From positions 1 through 60,540 of the forward strand of contig JAQWUU010000027.1 of the NCBI GenBank assembly GCA_029241985.1: a stretch of 60,540 bases of DNA, written 5' to 3'. The notes beneath the pieces are model-generated. The model saw only the letters and a list, made by a program, of their open reading frames with translations. It made no database searches and was not told where the DNA came from. Below are positions 27,919 through 36,739 of the stretch, in pieces (within the stretch, counting starts at the first letter, position 1; every line of letters begins with the position of its first letter). This DNA comes from Aquiluna sp. (GTDB lineage: Bacteria; Actinomycetota; Actinomycetes; Actinomycetales; Microbacteriaceae). Both the position numbers and the translations under genes were made by a program.

Positions 27919-27934
27919 GTTTCGGGAATGTTAA
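27919..27934 (-). promoter_or_regulatory. predicted GlnR a/b box upstream of glnA1
   Basis: On the minus strand TTAAC, six bases, then GAAAC, close to the actinobacterial GlnR half-array gTnAC-n6-GaAAC. It is 57-72 bp before the glnA1 ATG and overlaps the stop codon of the DUF4191 gene. Only one of the two usual box pairs is recognisable. Confidence 0.45.
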
Positions 27935-28629
27935 AACTTACGCTTTGGTGCTCGCACTTTATTCGGGTCAATGCCCTTTGGAATTGGAGCAGATGCGTGG
28001 GCCCCGAGTGCATCGAGTCGGTTTGAAACAGCTGCCACCTCTCCGCGCTTGAGGGACTTCGGGAGCTTGTACACGTGCTTTAGCAATTTATATAACCGCA
28101 CGCCCGAATCATCGACTGTGACCTTGACCTTGTGGACAGCAGCTCCAGGTGCAGCACGTAGTGCCTTTTTCGCTTCGTCATCTAGCATTTGCTGAACTCT
28201 GGTCGATGATCCCTCGGCAATCAAAACCACACCTGGTTTGCCAATCATTCGGTAGACAGCTTCGCGAGATCTAGGGTTGACTGCCACTGGCATTGAAGAT
28301 GTCCGCCAGCCTCTTCGAATCTGGCTATCCAACACTGCACCAACTGCCCCGGCTTGGCCTTCGATCTGCATGTAGGCGTTCTTCTCGGCTCTCTTGCTCA
28401 TAACAATCATTGCAAGCAGGACACCGGTTATAACTCCAGACACGATCCAGAGCACAAGCGTGAAGACGCTGCCTCCGCCAGTGAAGTAGCCGACTCCGAG
28501 CCCAGCTCCAATTGATAGCAGGAACACCAAGATGGAGAGCCATACAGACGAGGGGTCAGATTTCGCGGTCAGTTTATAGACGCGCCAAAGTTGGCGAAAT
28601 CGTCCTTCAGGTTTATTTTTCTTTGCCAT
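27931..28629 (-). CDS. DUF4191 family membrane protein
   Basis: Actinobacterial membrane protein of unknown function, 232 aa. Two adjacent hydrophobic segments lie at about 27-48 and 53-75, followed by a cytoplasmic domain with AYMQIEGQAGAVGAVLD, RRGWRTSSMPVAVNPR and RPGVVLIAEG-like DUF4191 signatures (here KPGVVLIAEGS). The N-terminus is very basic (MAKKNKPEGRFRQ). It follows lipA on the same strand after 13 bp, a conserved placement, so an operon with lipB-lipA is likely although no role in lipoylation is known. Confidence 0.87.
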   Translation of the reverse strand: MAKKNKPEGRFRQLWRVYKLTAKSDPSSVWLSILVFLLSIGAGLGVGYFTGGGSVFTLVLWIVSGVITGVLLAMIVMSKRAEKNAYMQIEGQAGAVGAVLDSQIRRGWRTSSMPVAVNPRSREAVYRMIGKPGVVLIAEGSSTRVQQMLDDEAKKALRAAPGAAVHKVKVTVDDSGVRLYKLLKHVYKLPKSLKRGEVAAVSNRLDALGAHASAPIPKGIDPNKVRAPKRKF

Positions 28630-28642
28630 TTTCCTAGCTTAC

Positions 28643-29635
28643 TCAAGCAACGGCGCTTGCTTGGGCAAACTCCAGTTTGTCTGCCAAGTGCTGCAATTGG
28701 GGTGGAATGTCTCTACCCTTGGCCATCATTGACTTGGCCCAGAGCCTGCCGGCTCGGTAGCTCGAACGCACCAATGGCCCGGCGAGCACACCCAGGTAGC
28801 CGATCTCCTCAGCTGCTTGAGCTAGCTCCACGAATTCTTGTGGTTTGACCCATCGCTCAACAGGGTGGTGCCGAGGGGATGGGCGGAGATACTGCGTTAT
28901 TGTGATGATGTCGGTGCCAGCGTCGTGCAGATCTTGAAGGGCTTGCAGTACCTCGGAGATCTCTTCACCCATGCCCAGGATTAGGTTCGATTTCGTCACC
29001 ATGCCGGCATTACGTCCTTGCGTTAGGACATCGAGTGAGCGCTCATAGGTGAAGGCTGGTCTGATTCGCTTGAATATTCGCGGAACTGTTTCAACGTTGT
29101 GTGCAAAAACTTCCGGCTTTGCCTCGAAGATTTTCTGCAGCAGCTCAGGTCGCCCCGAGAAATCTGGAATAAGAATTTCCACTCCGGTGCCGGGGGACTG
29201 CTTATGAATCTGACGAATTGTCTCCGCGTAAAGCCAAGCCCCTTCATCAGGGAGATCATCTCTAGCAACGCCAGTTACCGTTGAATAGCGTAAGTCCATC
29301 TGCTTTACAGAGTCACCGACTCTGCGGGGCTCATCCGCATCAAAGGCCGCTGGTTTACCGGTGTCGATCTGGCAAAAGTCACATCTTCGGGTGCACTGGC
29401 TCCCACCGATCAGGAATGTGGCTTCTTTGTCTTCCCAACACTCGAATATGTTGGGGCAGCCTGCCTCCTGGCATACCGTGTGAAGTTCCTTCTCCTTGAC
29501 AAGACCCTGCAATTTTTGATACTCGGGACCCATTTTGGCGGTGGTTCTTATCCACTCGGGCTTGCGCTCGATGGGAACTGCGCTATTTCTGACCTCTAAT
29601 CGAAGTAGTTTGCGCTCTGGTTTAGCTTCGGACAC
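28643..29635 (-). CDS. lipA: lipoyl synthase
   Basis: Radical-SAM enzyme that inserts two sulfurs into octanoyl groups on E2 and other lipoyl domains. The auxiliary cluster ligands are C55, C60 and C66 ([12 protein letters not shown]), and the radical-SAM cluster is CTRRCDFC (C81, C85, C88). A C-terminal serine motif RSSYRAG is present. The 330-aa length is normal. It overlaps the 3' end of lipB by 14 nt. Confidence 0.97.
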   Translation of the reverse strand: MSEAKPERKLLRLEVRNSAVPIERKPEWIRTTAKMGPEYQKLQGLVKEKELHTVCQEAGCPNIFECWEDKEATFLIGGSQCTRRCDFCQIDTGKPAAFDADEPRRVGDSVKQMDLRYSTVTGVARDDLPDEGAWLYAETIRQIHKQSPGTGVEILIPDFSGRPELLQKIFEAKPEVFAHNVETVPRIFKRIRPAFTYERSLDVLTQGRNAGMVTKSNLILGMGEEISEVLQALQDLHDAGTDIITITQYLRPSPRHHPVERWVKPQEFVELAQAAEEIGYLGVLAGPLVRSSYRAGRLWAKSMMAKGRDIPPQLQHLADKLEFAQASAVA

Positions 29636-30257
29636 TTGGTATTTCTCCCATCTGCTGCTCTATAAGCGTAGCTGCTTGATTGGGTGAAATATCCATTCCT
29701 GTCAGCTTGGACAAAGTTGTGGCCCTTGCATCATCAATTCCGCAGGCGACAATGTGTTCAAAGGGCTCTAGAGAGTTGTTGCAATTGAGTGCAAAGCCAT
29801 GCATGGTGACTTTTTCACTCACTCGAATTCCGATTGAGGCCAATTTCTCTAATCCGAAGTTGGTTTGAACCCATACTCCCGTCCTGCCCTCAACGCGTTG
29901 AGCTTCGACCTGGAATTGCTTAGCAACGTCGATAAGGAGACCTTCCAACCATCTGACATATCCGACCACATCGATCGGTTGCGGTAGGTGCATGATTGGG
30001 TAACCGATGAGCTGGCCAGGACCGTGCCAGGTTATTTTCCCACCCCTATTGGTTTCTATGAACTCTGATCCGTCATCGGGAAGCTCGTGCTCTTCGGTTC
30101 TTTTCCCGGCAGTGTAAACAGAGGAGTGCTCTAGTAATAGCACCGTGTTTGGCGTCGCTCCAGATACTACTGCGGCGTGAACATCCTGCTGGAGTGCGAA
30201 GCCCGTTCTGTAATCAACAAAGTCAGGATTGAAGCCAACTCTTTGAAATGCGGGCAT
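29622..30257 (-). CDS. lipB: lipoyl(octanoyl) transferase
   Basis: Moves octanoate from acyl carrier protein to lysines of lipoyl domains, the first step of lipoate assembly. The acyl-thioester cysteine is C172 in IVACGIDD, and the catalytic lysine is K138 in [27 protein letters not shown] and [10 protein letters not shown] are family blocks. The 211 aa are normal. It is coupled to lipA and follows the E2 gene by 30 bp. The acyl donor is the AcpP encoded at 8116-8364. Confidence 0.96.
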   Translation of the reverse strand: MPAFQRVGFNPDFVDYRTGFALQQDVHAAVVSGATPNTVLLLEHSSVYTAGKRTEEHELPDDGSEFIETNRGGKITWHGPGQLIGYPIMHLPQPIDVVGYVRWLEGLLIDVAKQFQVEAQRVEGRTGVWVQTNFGLEKLASIGIRVSEKVTMHGFALNCNNSLEPFEHIVACGIDDARATTLSKLTGMDISPNQAATLIEQQMGEIPSVRS

Positions 30258-30287
30258 CCGTAATCCTAGTAATTCGTTGGTGGATGT

Positions 30288-31664
30288 TTAGATTCCGAGG
30301 TTTGCTTCGAATTCGCCAGCCTCAAGGCGCTGCTTGACCTGCATCAAGTAAGCGGAGGCATCTGCACCATCGATGATTCTGTGGTCGTAGCTGAGTGCTA
30401 GGTAGACCATGGAGCGAATGGATATAGAGTCTTGGCCATCGGAGTCCTTGACTACGGCTGCTCGCTTGGTTACAACACCGGTTCCAAGGATTGCTGACTG
30501 CGGCATAAACACCACGGGTGTGTCAAATAGAGCACCGCGACTTCCAGTGTTTGTCAGCGTGAAAGTGCCGCCAGATAGTTCGTCGGGCTTGAGTTGGTTG
30601 CTGCGAGTGCGCTCCGCCATGTCGGCAATGACTTTGGCCATTTCTGCGATGGTCATTGTCGAGGCCGCCTTTATGACGGGTGTCAACAAGCCTCGCTCGG
30701 TGTCAACTGCGAAAGAAATGTTGTCTGACCCGTGGTAGACGATGTTTGTATCATCGACGGTTGCATTAATAACAGGGTTGGCAGCAAGTGCTTCCGCAGC
30801 CGCAAGCGTGAAGAACGGCATGAACGATAGCTTGGTGCCCGCGGCCTTCATAAAGTCCGCTTGAATCTTCTGTCTCAGGTTCGCAACTTTGGTGACATCG
30901 ACTTCGACAACTGACGTCAATTGCGCACTGACCTGCATCGAAGCGACGGCTCGCTCTGCAAGGACTTTTCTTAGTCTGGACATCGGAACAGTTGTTCCCC
31001 TGAGCGGAGAAGGTGCGACAACGGAAGTGGTAGCGGCTTGAGTACCTGGGCTCAGTAGGTCTTCCTTGCGGATTCGCCCACCAACTCCAGTGCCTCTTAC
31101 GGTTTGCAAATCCACACCCATCTCGGCTGCCAATTTTCTGACAATAGGTGTCACATAGCTTGAGTCAGTATCGCTGGAGGCTGCTGGCTCCGAACTGTGC
31201 GCTAAAGGTGCTGGGGGAGCTGGAGCAACCGGAGGTGTTGGTGCCACTGGTGCTGCGGCGACTGGTGCTGTGGCGACTGGTGCTGCTGGGGGTGTTGCCA
31301 TGACTGGCGCCGCGATTGGGGGAGCTACAGGAGCGGCAACCGGAGCGGCTGCCGTTGCGGCAACGGGTTCTGCAACAGGAGCCTCGGGTGCGGCCGGAGC
31401 TGCAGCAACAGGAGCTGGTGCCGAAGATGCGCCTTCGCCAATGACCGCCAATACTGCACCGACTTCGACTGTCTCGTCCTCTTGGACCAATATTTGCTGC
31501 AGCGTTCCCGCAAAAGGGGACGGTATCTCGGTGTCGACTTTGTCAGTTGAGACTTCAACAAGAGGTTCGTCAATGGCGACTGAGTCACCAACGTTCTTGA
31601 GCCAACGCGTGATTGTCCCTTCGGTGACGGATTCTCCGAGTGCTGGGAGGGTTACTTCGCTCAT
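30288..31664 (-). CDS. sucB: dihydrolipoamide acyltransferase (E2) of 2-oxoacid dehydrogenase
   Basis: E2 core subunit. One lipoyl domain (about 1-77) carries the lipoyl lysine K42 in VSTDKVDTEIPSP. A long Ala/Pro/Val linker (about 80-160) follows, then a peripheral-subunit-binding domain (TPIVRKLAAEMGVDL, GRIRKEDLL) and the catalytic acyltransferase domain ending in SYDHRIIDGADA. Genes of this type are usually labelled sucB, but in actinobacteria the same E2 serves the PDH complex with AceE; the adjacent E3 and lipoylation genes fit that. One lipoyl domain instead of two or three is at the short end. Gene name uncertain (sucB or aceF). Confidence 0.93.
   Translation of the reverse strand: MSEVTLPALGESVTEGTITRWLKNVGDSVAIDEPLVEVSTDKVDTEIPSPFAGTLQQILVQEDETVEVGAVLAVIGEGASSAPAPVAAAPAAPEAPVAEPVAATAAAPVAAPVAPPIAAPVMATPPAAPVATAPVAAAPVAPTPPVAPAPPAPLAHSSEPAASSDTDSSYVTPIVRKLAAEMGVDLQTVRGTGVGGRIRKEDLLSPGTQAATTSVVAPSPLRGTTVPMSRLRKVLAERAVASMQVSAQLTSVVEVDVTKVANLRQKIQADFMKAAGTKLSFMPFFTLAAAEALAANPVINATVDDTNIVYHGSDNISFAVDTERGLLTPVIKAASTMTIAEMAKVIADMAERTRSNQLKPDELSGGTFTLTNTGSRGALFDTPVVFMPQSAILGTGVVTKRAAVVKDSDGQDSISIRSMVYLALSYDHRIIDGADASAYLMQVKQRLEAGEFEANLGI
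31246..31290. repeat. three tandem 15-bp units in the E2 linker
   Basis: Three copies of actggtgctgNNGCG-like 15-mers (31246-31260, 31261-31275, 31276-31290) encode the Val-Ala-Ala-Pro repeats of the linker on the minus strand. They are likely to expand or contract by slippage, in frame. Confidence 0.75.
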
Positions 31665-31694
31665 CTTGGCTACCTAACTGATCTGTTTTTGACT

Positions 31695-33068
31695 CTAAGC
31701 GTGTGCGTGGAGAGGCTTACCGGCAAGGGCAAGATGCGCCTCACCAATTGCTTCATTCATTGTTGGGTGTGCGTGAATCAGTGGCGCGACGTCCTCTGGG
31801 TACGCTTCCCAGTTGACTATGAGCTGAGCTTCGCCAACCTGTTCTCCGGCTCTCGAGCCAATCATGTGGAAGCCAATTACTGGACCATCCACCTCGCGAA
31901 TTAGCTTGATTACGCCGGCGGTGCCCAGAATGTTGCTCTTGCCATTGCCGGCGAGGTTGTACTCATAGATTGCTACTTTTTCTGCTCCATATTTATCCTT
32001 GGCCTGCGCCTCAGTGAGGCCAACAGACGCGATCTCGGGCTCGCAGTAAGTAACGCGTGGAATGCCCATCTCATCAACAACGACTGGTTTTAGACCTGCA
32101 ATTTCTTCCGCAACGAAAATTCCCTGCATGAAGCCCCTGTGAGCAAGTTGAAGACCTGGCACGATGTCGCCTGCGGCATAAACATTGGGGAGATTAGTTC
32201 TAAGACGGTCATCGGTAAGCACGAAGCCCCTGTCCATCTTCACGCCGTTCTCTTCGAAGCCGAACCCAGTAGCATTCGGCCCCCTTCCAACGGCGACTAG
32301 CAAGAGGTCAGCGTTTACTGCTTCTCCGTTCTCTAGAGTCACAGTAACGCCGGTGTCAGACTGGACAACCTGGCTGAACTTATTACCTAGTTTTAGACCA
32401 ATTCCACGCTTTTTATAGGCCCGCTCTAGGCCTTTGCTCATAGAAGGATCTTCGTTTGGCACGAGTCTGTCGAGACCTTCGACAATCGTTACTTCCGCTC
32501 CGAATGATCTCCAGATAGATGCAAACTCCACTCCAATTACGCCACCACCGAGAATCGCAACGTGAGCCGGGACGGTGTCCATCTGCAACGCCTGATCACT
32601 GGTGATTACTCTTCCGCCGATTTCAATGCCAAGGGTTTTCGTGTTTGAACCGGTGGCTAGCAGCAGGTTCTTGCCGGTGTAAACATCATTTCCGACGGTG
32701 ACTGAGAGTGGACCAGACATGTGACCCTCACCAGCTACGGAGGTTATATTCTTCGACCCCACGAGGCCAGTCAAACCCTTGTATAGCTTGTCAACGATGG
32801 AGTCACGGTACTTATTGACTTGGACCATGTCGATGCTCTGGAAGGTCGCGTTGACTCCATAGTGAGCTGCGTCTTTAGTGGTGTCTGCAACTTCAGCAGA
32901 ATGAAGCAGGGCTTTAGTTGGGATGCAGCCTCGGTGCAAACAAGTGCCGCCGAGTTTGTCTCTTTCGATTAGTGCTACGGATAGGCCTAGTTGTGATGCG
33001 CGCAAAGCGGCGGCGTATCCACCGCTCCCGCTACCTAAAATGACAAGGTCGAAAGTATTCTCTGACAA
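31695..33068 (-). CDS. lpdA: dihydrolipoamide dehydrogenase (E3)
   Basis: Flavoenzyme that reoxidises the dihydrolipoyl arm with NAD+. FAD site LGSGSGGYAAA is at 11-21, the redox disulfide C43/C48 in GGTCLHRGCIP, the NAD site ILGGGVIGVEFAS in the middle and the C-terminal His-Glu pair in IHAHPTMNEAIGE. The 457-aa length is normal. It lies upstream of the E2 gene with 30 bp between, giving lpdA-E2-lipB-lipA-DUF4191 as a probable transcription unit. Confidence 0.97.
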   Translation of the reverse strand: MSENTFDLVILGSGSGGYAAALRASQLGLSVALIERDKLGGTCLHRGCIPTKALLHSAEVADTTKDAAHYGVNATFQSIDMVQVNKYRDSIVDKLYKGLTGLVGSKNITSVAGEGHMSGPLSVTVGNDVYTGKNLLLATGSNTKTLGIEIGGRVITSDQALQMDTVPAHVAILGGGVIGVEFASIWRSFGAEVTIVEGLDRLVPNEDPSMSKGLERAYKKRGIGLKLGNKFSQVVQSDTGVTVTLENGEAVNADLLLVAVGRGPNATGFGFEENGVKMDRGFVLTDDRLRTNLPNVYAAGDIVPGLQLAHRGFMQGIFVAEEIAGLKPVVVDEMGIPRVTYCEPEIASVGLTEAQAKDKYGAEKVAIYEYNLAGNGKSNILGTAGVIKLIREVDGPVIGFHMIGSRAGEQVGEAQLIVNWEAYPEDVAPLIHAHPTMNEAIGEAHLALAGKPLHAHA

Positions 33069-33109
33069 ATCTGCTCCAAAAAAAGTGGTGTGTTTTATAA
33101 CTCTACTAC

Positions 33110-34513
33110 TTAGTTCTTTGCCAAGTTCTCGGCCAATTGAACAAGGGTCCTTATCGCGACGCCGGACGCACCTTTGGAAGTAGATCCATAGGGCGCGCCG
33201 TCGTTGTTTGCGGGCCCTGCAATGTCGATGTGTGCCCAGGATGAATCCTTTTCGACGAATTCACTCAGGAACCAGCCCGCAATCAGCATTCCTCCGGCGC
33301 GGTTGCCAATCTTTACATTCGTAAGATCGGCGATATCCGAATCCAATAGCGGCCTTAGCTCGGCCGGCAATGGCATTTGCCACATTGCCTCCGATGAAGT
33401 TGCTGCGGCTGAAGAAACCAAGTCCGGCGCGGCTCCATGTCCCATAATGCCTGCGTAGCGTGTTCCAAGGGCTATGGTCGCGGCACCTGTAAGGGTGGCC
33501 ACGTCAACTATGTGATCCACTTTCATCTCCGTCAAAATAGACAGCCCATCTGCCATCACTAGTCGACCTTCAGCATCAGTATTGAGAACTTCAACGGTCT
33601 TACCATTTCTCATTTTTAGAACATCGCCTGGTCGCATGGCCCTGCCTGAGGGCATGTTTTCGGCGACGCATAGGAGCGCCGTTACGGTTACGGCCAAGTT
33701 TCTCTCGGCGATCGCAAGGACGGCGGCCATCACGGTAGCAGCGCCAGCCATGTCGTATTTCATCCCAACCATTGACTCAGCAGGCTTTAGAGAAAGGCCT
33801 CCAGTGTCGAAGGTGATTCCTTTACCGACAAGACCAAGGTGCTGACCACCGCCGTTGTAGCTGATCTTAATGAGTCTTGGGCCACGATCTGACCCCAAGC
33901 CAACCCCAAGGATTCCGCCGCATCCTTCCTGCTCTAGCTTCGCTTCGTCCCAGATTTCTACGGTGACTGGCAAACCTGCGCTCTGCGCAGTGACCAATTC
34001 GGCCAGTTTTGCAGGCCAGAGATCATTCGCAGGAGTGTTTATGATTTCACGGGCCGCACAGATTCGACTGGCTAGGTTTAGTGCCGCAGTGATGTCAAGA
34101 CCTGTGAGGCTGGCATCGACCACCAATTCAATTTCTTGCAGCGAAACCTCTGAAGTCTTATAGGAACTTGGGGTGTCCAGTCCAAGAAGACAACCCTCCG
34201 CTGCTTGCTGGACCTCTAGTTCTGTGGCAGAGGTTATGTCGATCGAAAGAGCGGGCTTTTTCTTGCCAAACCGAGTGGCAGAAGCTGCGAACTCTCGGTA
34301 GTCGATGTGCTTTCCCGCTCCTATTGCAAGGAGTACTTTTTCAAGAAGTGGCACCTGAACTGCCGTATCAGGCTTGCTGCTTGCGCCATAATTTTGGAGC
34401 AGCTCAGACTGGCCCGCGAAAGTGCTAGCGGCTACAAGCCCATCGTCTGTCATGGGCATAGCAATGTGTTTGATGTTGTCAGAAGCGATTGACACTAGGG
34501 TGACTTTTCTCAT
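33110..34513 (-). CDS. pepA: leucyl aminopeptidase (M17)
   Basis: Two-metal cytosolic aminopeptidase. The metal-binding and catalytic blocks are GKGITFDTGGLSLKP (Lys, Asp), MKYDMAGAATVMAA and the family signature NTDAEGRLVMADGL. The 467 aa with a variable N-terminal domain and a conserved C-terminal catalytic domain fit PepA. It precedes lpdA by about 42 bp on the same strand and diverges from the PAC2 gene across 33 bp. Confidence 0.95.
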   Translation of the reverse strand: MRKVTLVSIASDNIKHIAMPMTDDGLVAASTFAGQSELLQNYGASSKPDTAVQVPLLEKVLLAIGAGKHIDYREFAASATRFGKKKPALSIDITSATELEVQQAAEGCLLGLDTPSSYKTSEVSLQEIELVVDASLTGLDITAALNLASRICAAREIINTPANDLWPAKLAELVTAQSAGLPVTVEIWDEAKLEQEGCGGILGVGLGSDRGPRLIKISYNGGGQHLGLVGKGITFDTGGLSLKPAESMVGMKYDMAGAATVMAAVLAIAERNLAVTVTALLCVAENMPSGRAMRPGDVLKMRNGKTVEVLNTDAEGRLVMADGLSILTEMKVDHIVDVATLTGAATIALGTRYAGIMGHGAAPDLVSSAAATSSEAMWQMPLPAELRPLLDSDIADLTNVKIGNRAGGMLIAGWFLSEFVEKDSSWAHIDIAGPANNDGAPYGSTSKGASGVAIRTLVQLAENLAKN

Positions 34514-34546
34514 GTTACAAATCTTAGGTCGATTAGTATCTAGAGA

Positions 34547-35452
34547 GTGAGTGACCTATACGAATTGTCAGCGGATGCGGATTTGCCCAGCGGGCTCCCA
34601 ATGGTTGCGCTGATTACCGGTTTTAGTGATTCCGGGGCGACTGTCTCGCAGCTTTCAGATCATCTGTTTTCTGAGCTCAATTACGAGCTCGTCCTTAGGT
34701 TTAGCAATGACGAACTACTTGACTACCGGTCAAGGCGACCGACTCTCTTTTTTGAGAAGGACCACATTCAGTCATATGAGGCTCCTTCGTTGGCCATCTA
34801 TTTGGTGAGCGACGAGGCTCAGCAGCAATTCTTGCTTTTAGCCGGCTACGAGCCCGACTTGAAATGGGAGGGCTTCTCGCGTGCGATTTCTGAAATAGTC
34901 GACAGCTATGCGATTCCTAGTTTCACCTGGGTGCACTCGATTCCTTTCCCTATTCCTCACACCCGTCAAGCTGGTGTCACTGTGTCAGGGAATCGCGCTG
35001 ACATGATTGCAAGGTTCTCGGAGTGGAAACCTCAAACTCAAGTTCCAGGGAACGTGACGCATCTGCTCGAATACACGCTCAGCAAGCAGGAAGTCTCAAC
35101 TTCAGGTTTCGTGCTTCTGGTGCCGCACTATCTTGCCGATAATGAAGTGCCCAGCGCTGCGATTACCGGCCTTGAGTTGTTGAGTGCTGCAACGGGCCTA
35201 GTGTTTCCGTCGGATGGACTGCGAGAGGAAGCGGCCAAATTTGCAGTCAAAGTCGAGAAGCAAATTTCAGAGAACCAAGAGCTCGCGAAGCTGGTGCAAA
35301 CTCTTGAGCAGGGGTATGCAAACGGCACCAACGGCATCGCCAAGTCCCCAATAGGAAAACCTTCTGGGCAGCCACCAAGCGTTGACGAATTAGCGGACGA
35401 TTTGGAGAGTTACCTTTCGGCCATGCAAAAAAATACCGATCAGTCGGAATAA
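34547..35452 (+). CDS. PAC2 family protein
   Basis: Soluble protein of 301 aa related to the archaeal/eukaryotic proteasome-assembly-chaperone PAC2 fold and common in actinobacteria. Visible family parts are MVALITGFSDSGATVSQ at the N-terminus, a central GYEPDLKWEGF..A and SFTWVHSIPFPIPHTR, then VPHYL...PSAAITGLELL. In actinobacteria its role is not settled; no proteasome genes lie in this window. GTG at 34547 is the chosen start with only a weak AGAG site. The C-terminal 60 residues are a charged helix ending in acidic residues. Confidence 0.88.
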   Translation: MSDLYELSADADLPSGLPMVALITGFSDSGATVSQLSDHLFSELNYELVLRFSNDELLDYRSRRPTLFFEKDHIQSYEAPSLAIYLVSDEAQQQFLLLAGYEPDLKWEGFSRAISEIVDSYAIPSFTWVHSIPFPIPHTRQAGVTVSGNRADMIARFSEWKPQTQVPGNVTHLLEYTLSKQEVSTSGFVLLVPHYLADNEVPSAAITGLELLSAATGLVFPSDGLREEAAKFAVKVEKQISENQELAKLVQTLEQGYANGTNGIAKSPIGKPSGQPPSVDELADDLESYLSAMQKNTDQSE

Positions 35453-35496
35453 TCCAGGGGAATTTTCCTTGAAACTCAACAAATAGGTAGAAAAGC

Positions 35497-35505
35497 TGGC
35501 ATAAT
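35497..35505 (+). promoter_or_regulatory. predicted extended -10 promoter of sigA
   Basis: TG-g-CATAAT is an extended -10 element, followed by ATAGG. No good -35 is found at 16-18 bp. The same CATAATnTAGG string precedes the tRNA-Gly cluster at 59546. Confidence 0.42.
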
Positions 35506-35614
35506 ATAGGTCCTAAAGCCCTTTCAGGTTCTTCGACTTGACAAGGGTTTAAAGCGTGCCCAAAAACTGAGGATTATCATCGCAACCGTTTCGAAAGCAA
35601 AAGATAAAGCAGCC

Positions 35615-36739
35615 GTGAAGCCAGAGGCAAAAAAGCCTGCGGCCGCGAGAACTGCCAAAGCAAAGACAGCTAAGGCAGTTGCCGAAGAGCTAGAGCTAGA
35701 GATGGGCTCAGACGAATCGCACGATGACACAGACACCACGACGATTTCTCTTGTGCTTCCTAAAGATGCTCTCGTCATCAATGACGATGACGATGACATC
35801 CCTGTTCAGAACCTAACCATCACAGGTGCGACTGCGGATCCAGTCAAGGACTACCTAAAGCAAATCGGAAAAGTTGCGTTGCTGAATGCTGAGCTCGAAG
35901 TAGAGCTTGCCAAGCGCATCGAGGCTGGATTATTTGCCGAGGAGAAATTGGCCACAGATACAAAATTGGCCCCAGCGGACCGTAGGGACTTGAACTGGGT
36001 GGTGAAGGACGGAAAGCGGTCTAAATCTCATCTTTTGGAAGCGAACCTCCGTCTCGTGGTTTCACTCGCAAAGCGTTACACCGGTCGAGGCATGCAATTT
36101 CTAGATTTGATTCAAGAGGGAAACCTCGGCTTGATTCGCGCTGTAGAGAAATTCGACTACACCAAGGGCTTCAAATTCTCCACCTACGCTACCTGGTGGA
36201 TTCGCCAGGCCATCACTCGCGCCATGGCAGACCAGGCTCGAACTATTCGTATCCCTGTTCACATGGTCGAGGTCATCAACAAACTTGCTCGCGTTCAGCG
36301 ACAGCTATTGCAGGATCTAGGTCGCGAGCCAACCCCAGAGGAGCTCGCAGCTGAATTGGACATGACCCCCGAGAAGGTCGTCGAAGTTCAGAAGTATGGG
36401 CGCGAGCCAATCTCACTTTCCACCCCGCTTGGCGAGGATGGCGATAGTGAGTTCGGAGACCTCATCGAGGACACTGAAGCGGTGGTTCCAGCCGATGCAG
36501 TTGGATTTACAATGCTTCAACAGGAGCTAGAGCGAGTTCTCGATAGCCTTCATCCGCGCGAGGCTGGCGTTATCCGGTCGAGGTTCGGTCTGGGTGATGG
36601 CGTTCAAATGACGCTTGATCAGATCGGCGAGAAGTTCGGTGTGACTCGCGAGAGAATCAGGCAAATCGAGTCAAAGACCATGTCGAAGCTTCGACACCCG
36701 TCGAGATCTCAGCTACTTCGCGATTACCTGGACGGTTAG
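35615..36739 (+). CDS. sigA: primary RNA polymerase sigma factor
   Basis: Housekeeping sigma-70. After a Lys/Ala-rich and then acidic N-terminal extension come region 1.2 ([19 protein letters not shown]), region 2 ([36 protein letters not shown]), region 3 ([12 protein letters not shown]) and region 4 ending [20 protein letters not shown]. The protein is a short group-1 sigma typical of Microbacteriaceae. GTG at 35615 is the only conventional start in frame but has no ribosome site. A GAGG site at 35569-35572 lies six bases before an ATC codon at 35579, which would give a (M)ATVSKAKDK start like that of homologues; the real start may be there. The next gene begins one base after the stop. Confidence 0.95.
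   Translation: MKPEAKKPAAARTAKAKTAKAVAEELELEMGSDESHDDTDTTTISLVLPKDALVINDDDDDIPVQNLTITGATADPVKDYLKQIGKVALLNAELEVELAKRIEAGLFAEEKLATDTKLAPADRRDLNWVVKDGKRSKSHLLEANLRLVVSLAKRYTGRGMQFLDLIQEGNLGLIRAVEKFDYTKGFKFSTYATWWIRQAITRAMADQARTIRIPVHMVEVINKLARVQRQLLQDLGREPTPEELAAELDMTPEKVVEVQKYGREPISLSTPLGEDGDSEFGDLIEDTEAVVPADAVGFTMLQQELERVLDSLHPREAGVIRSRFGLGDGVQMTLDQIGEKFGVTRERIRQIESKTMSKLRHPSRSQLLRDYLDG

Noticed and set aside
31200-31440. CRISPR-like or satellite array
   Set aside because: The 15-bp units are contiguous, in frame and encode the E2 linker; there are no spacers.
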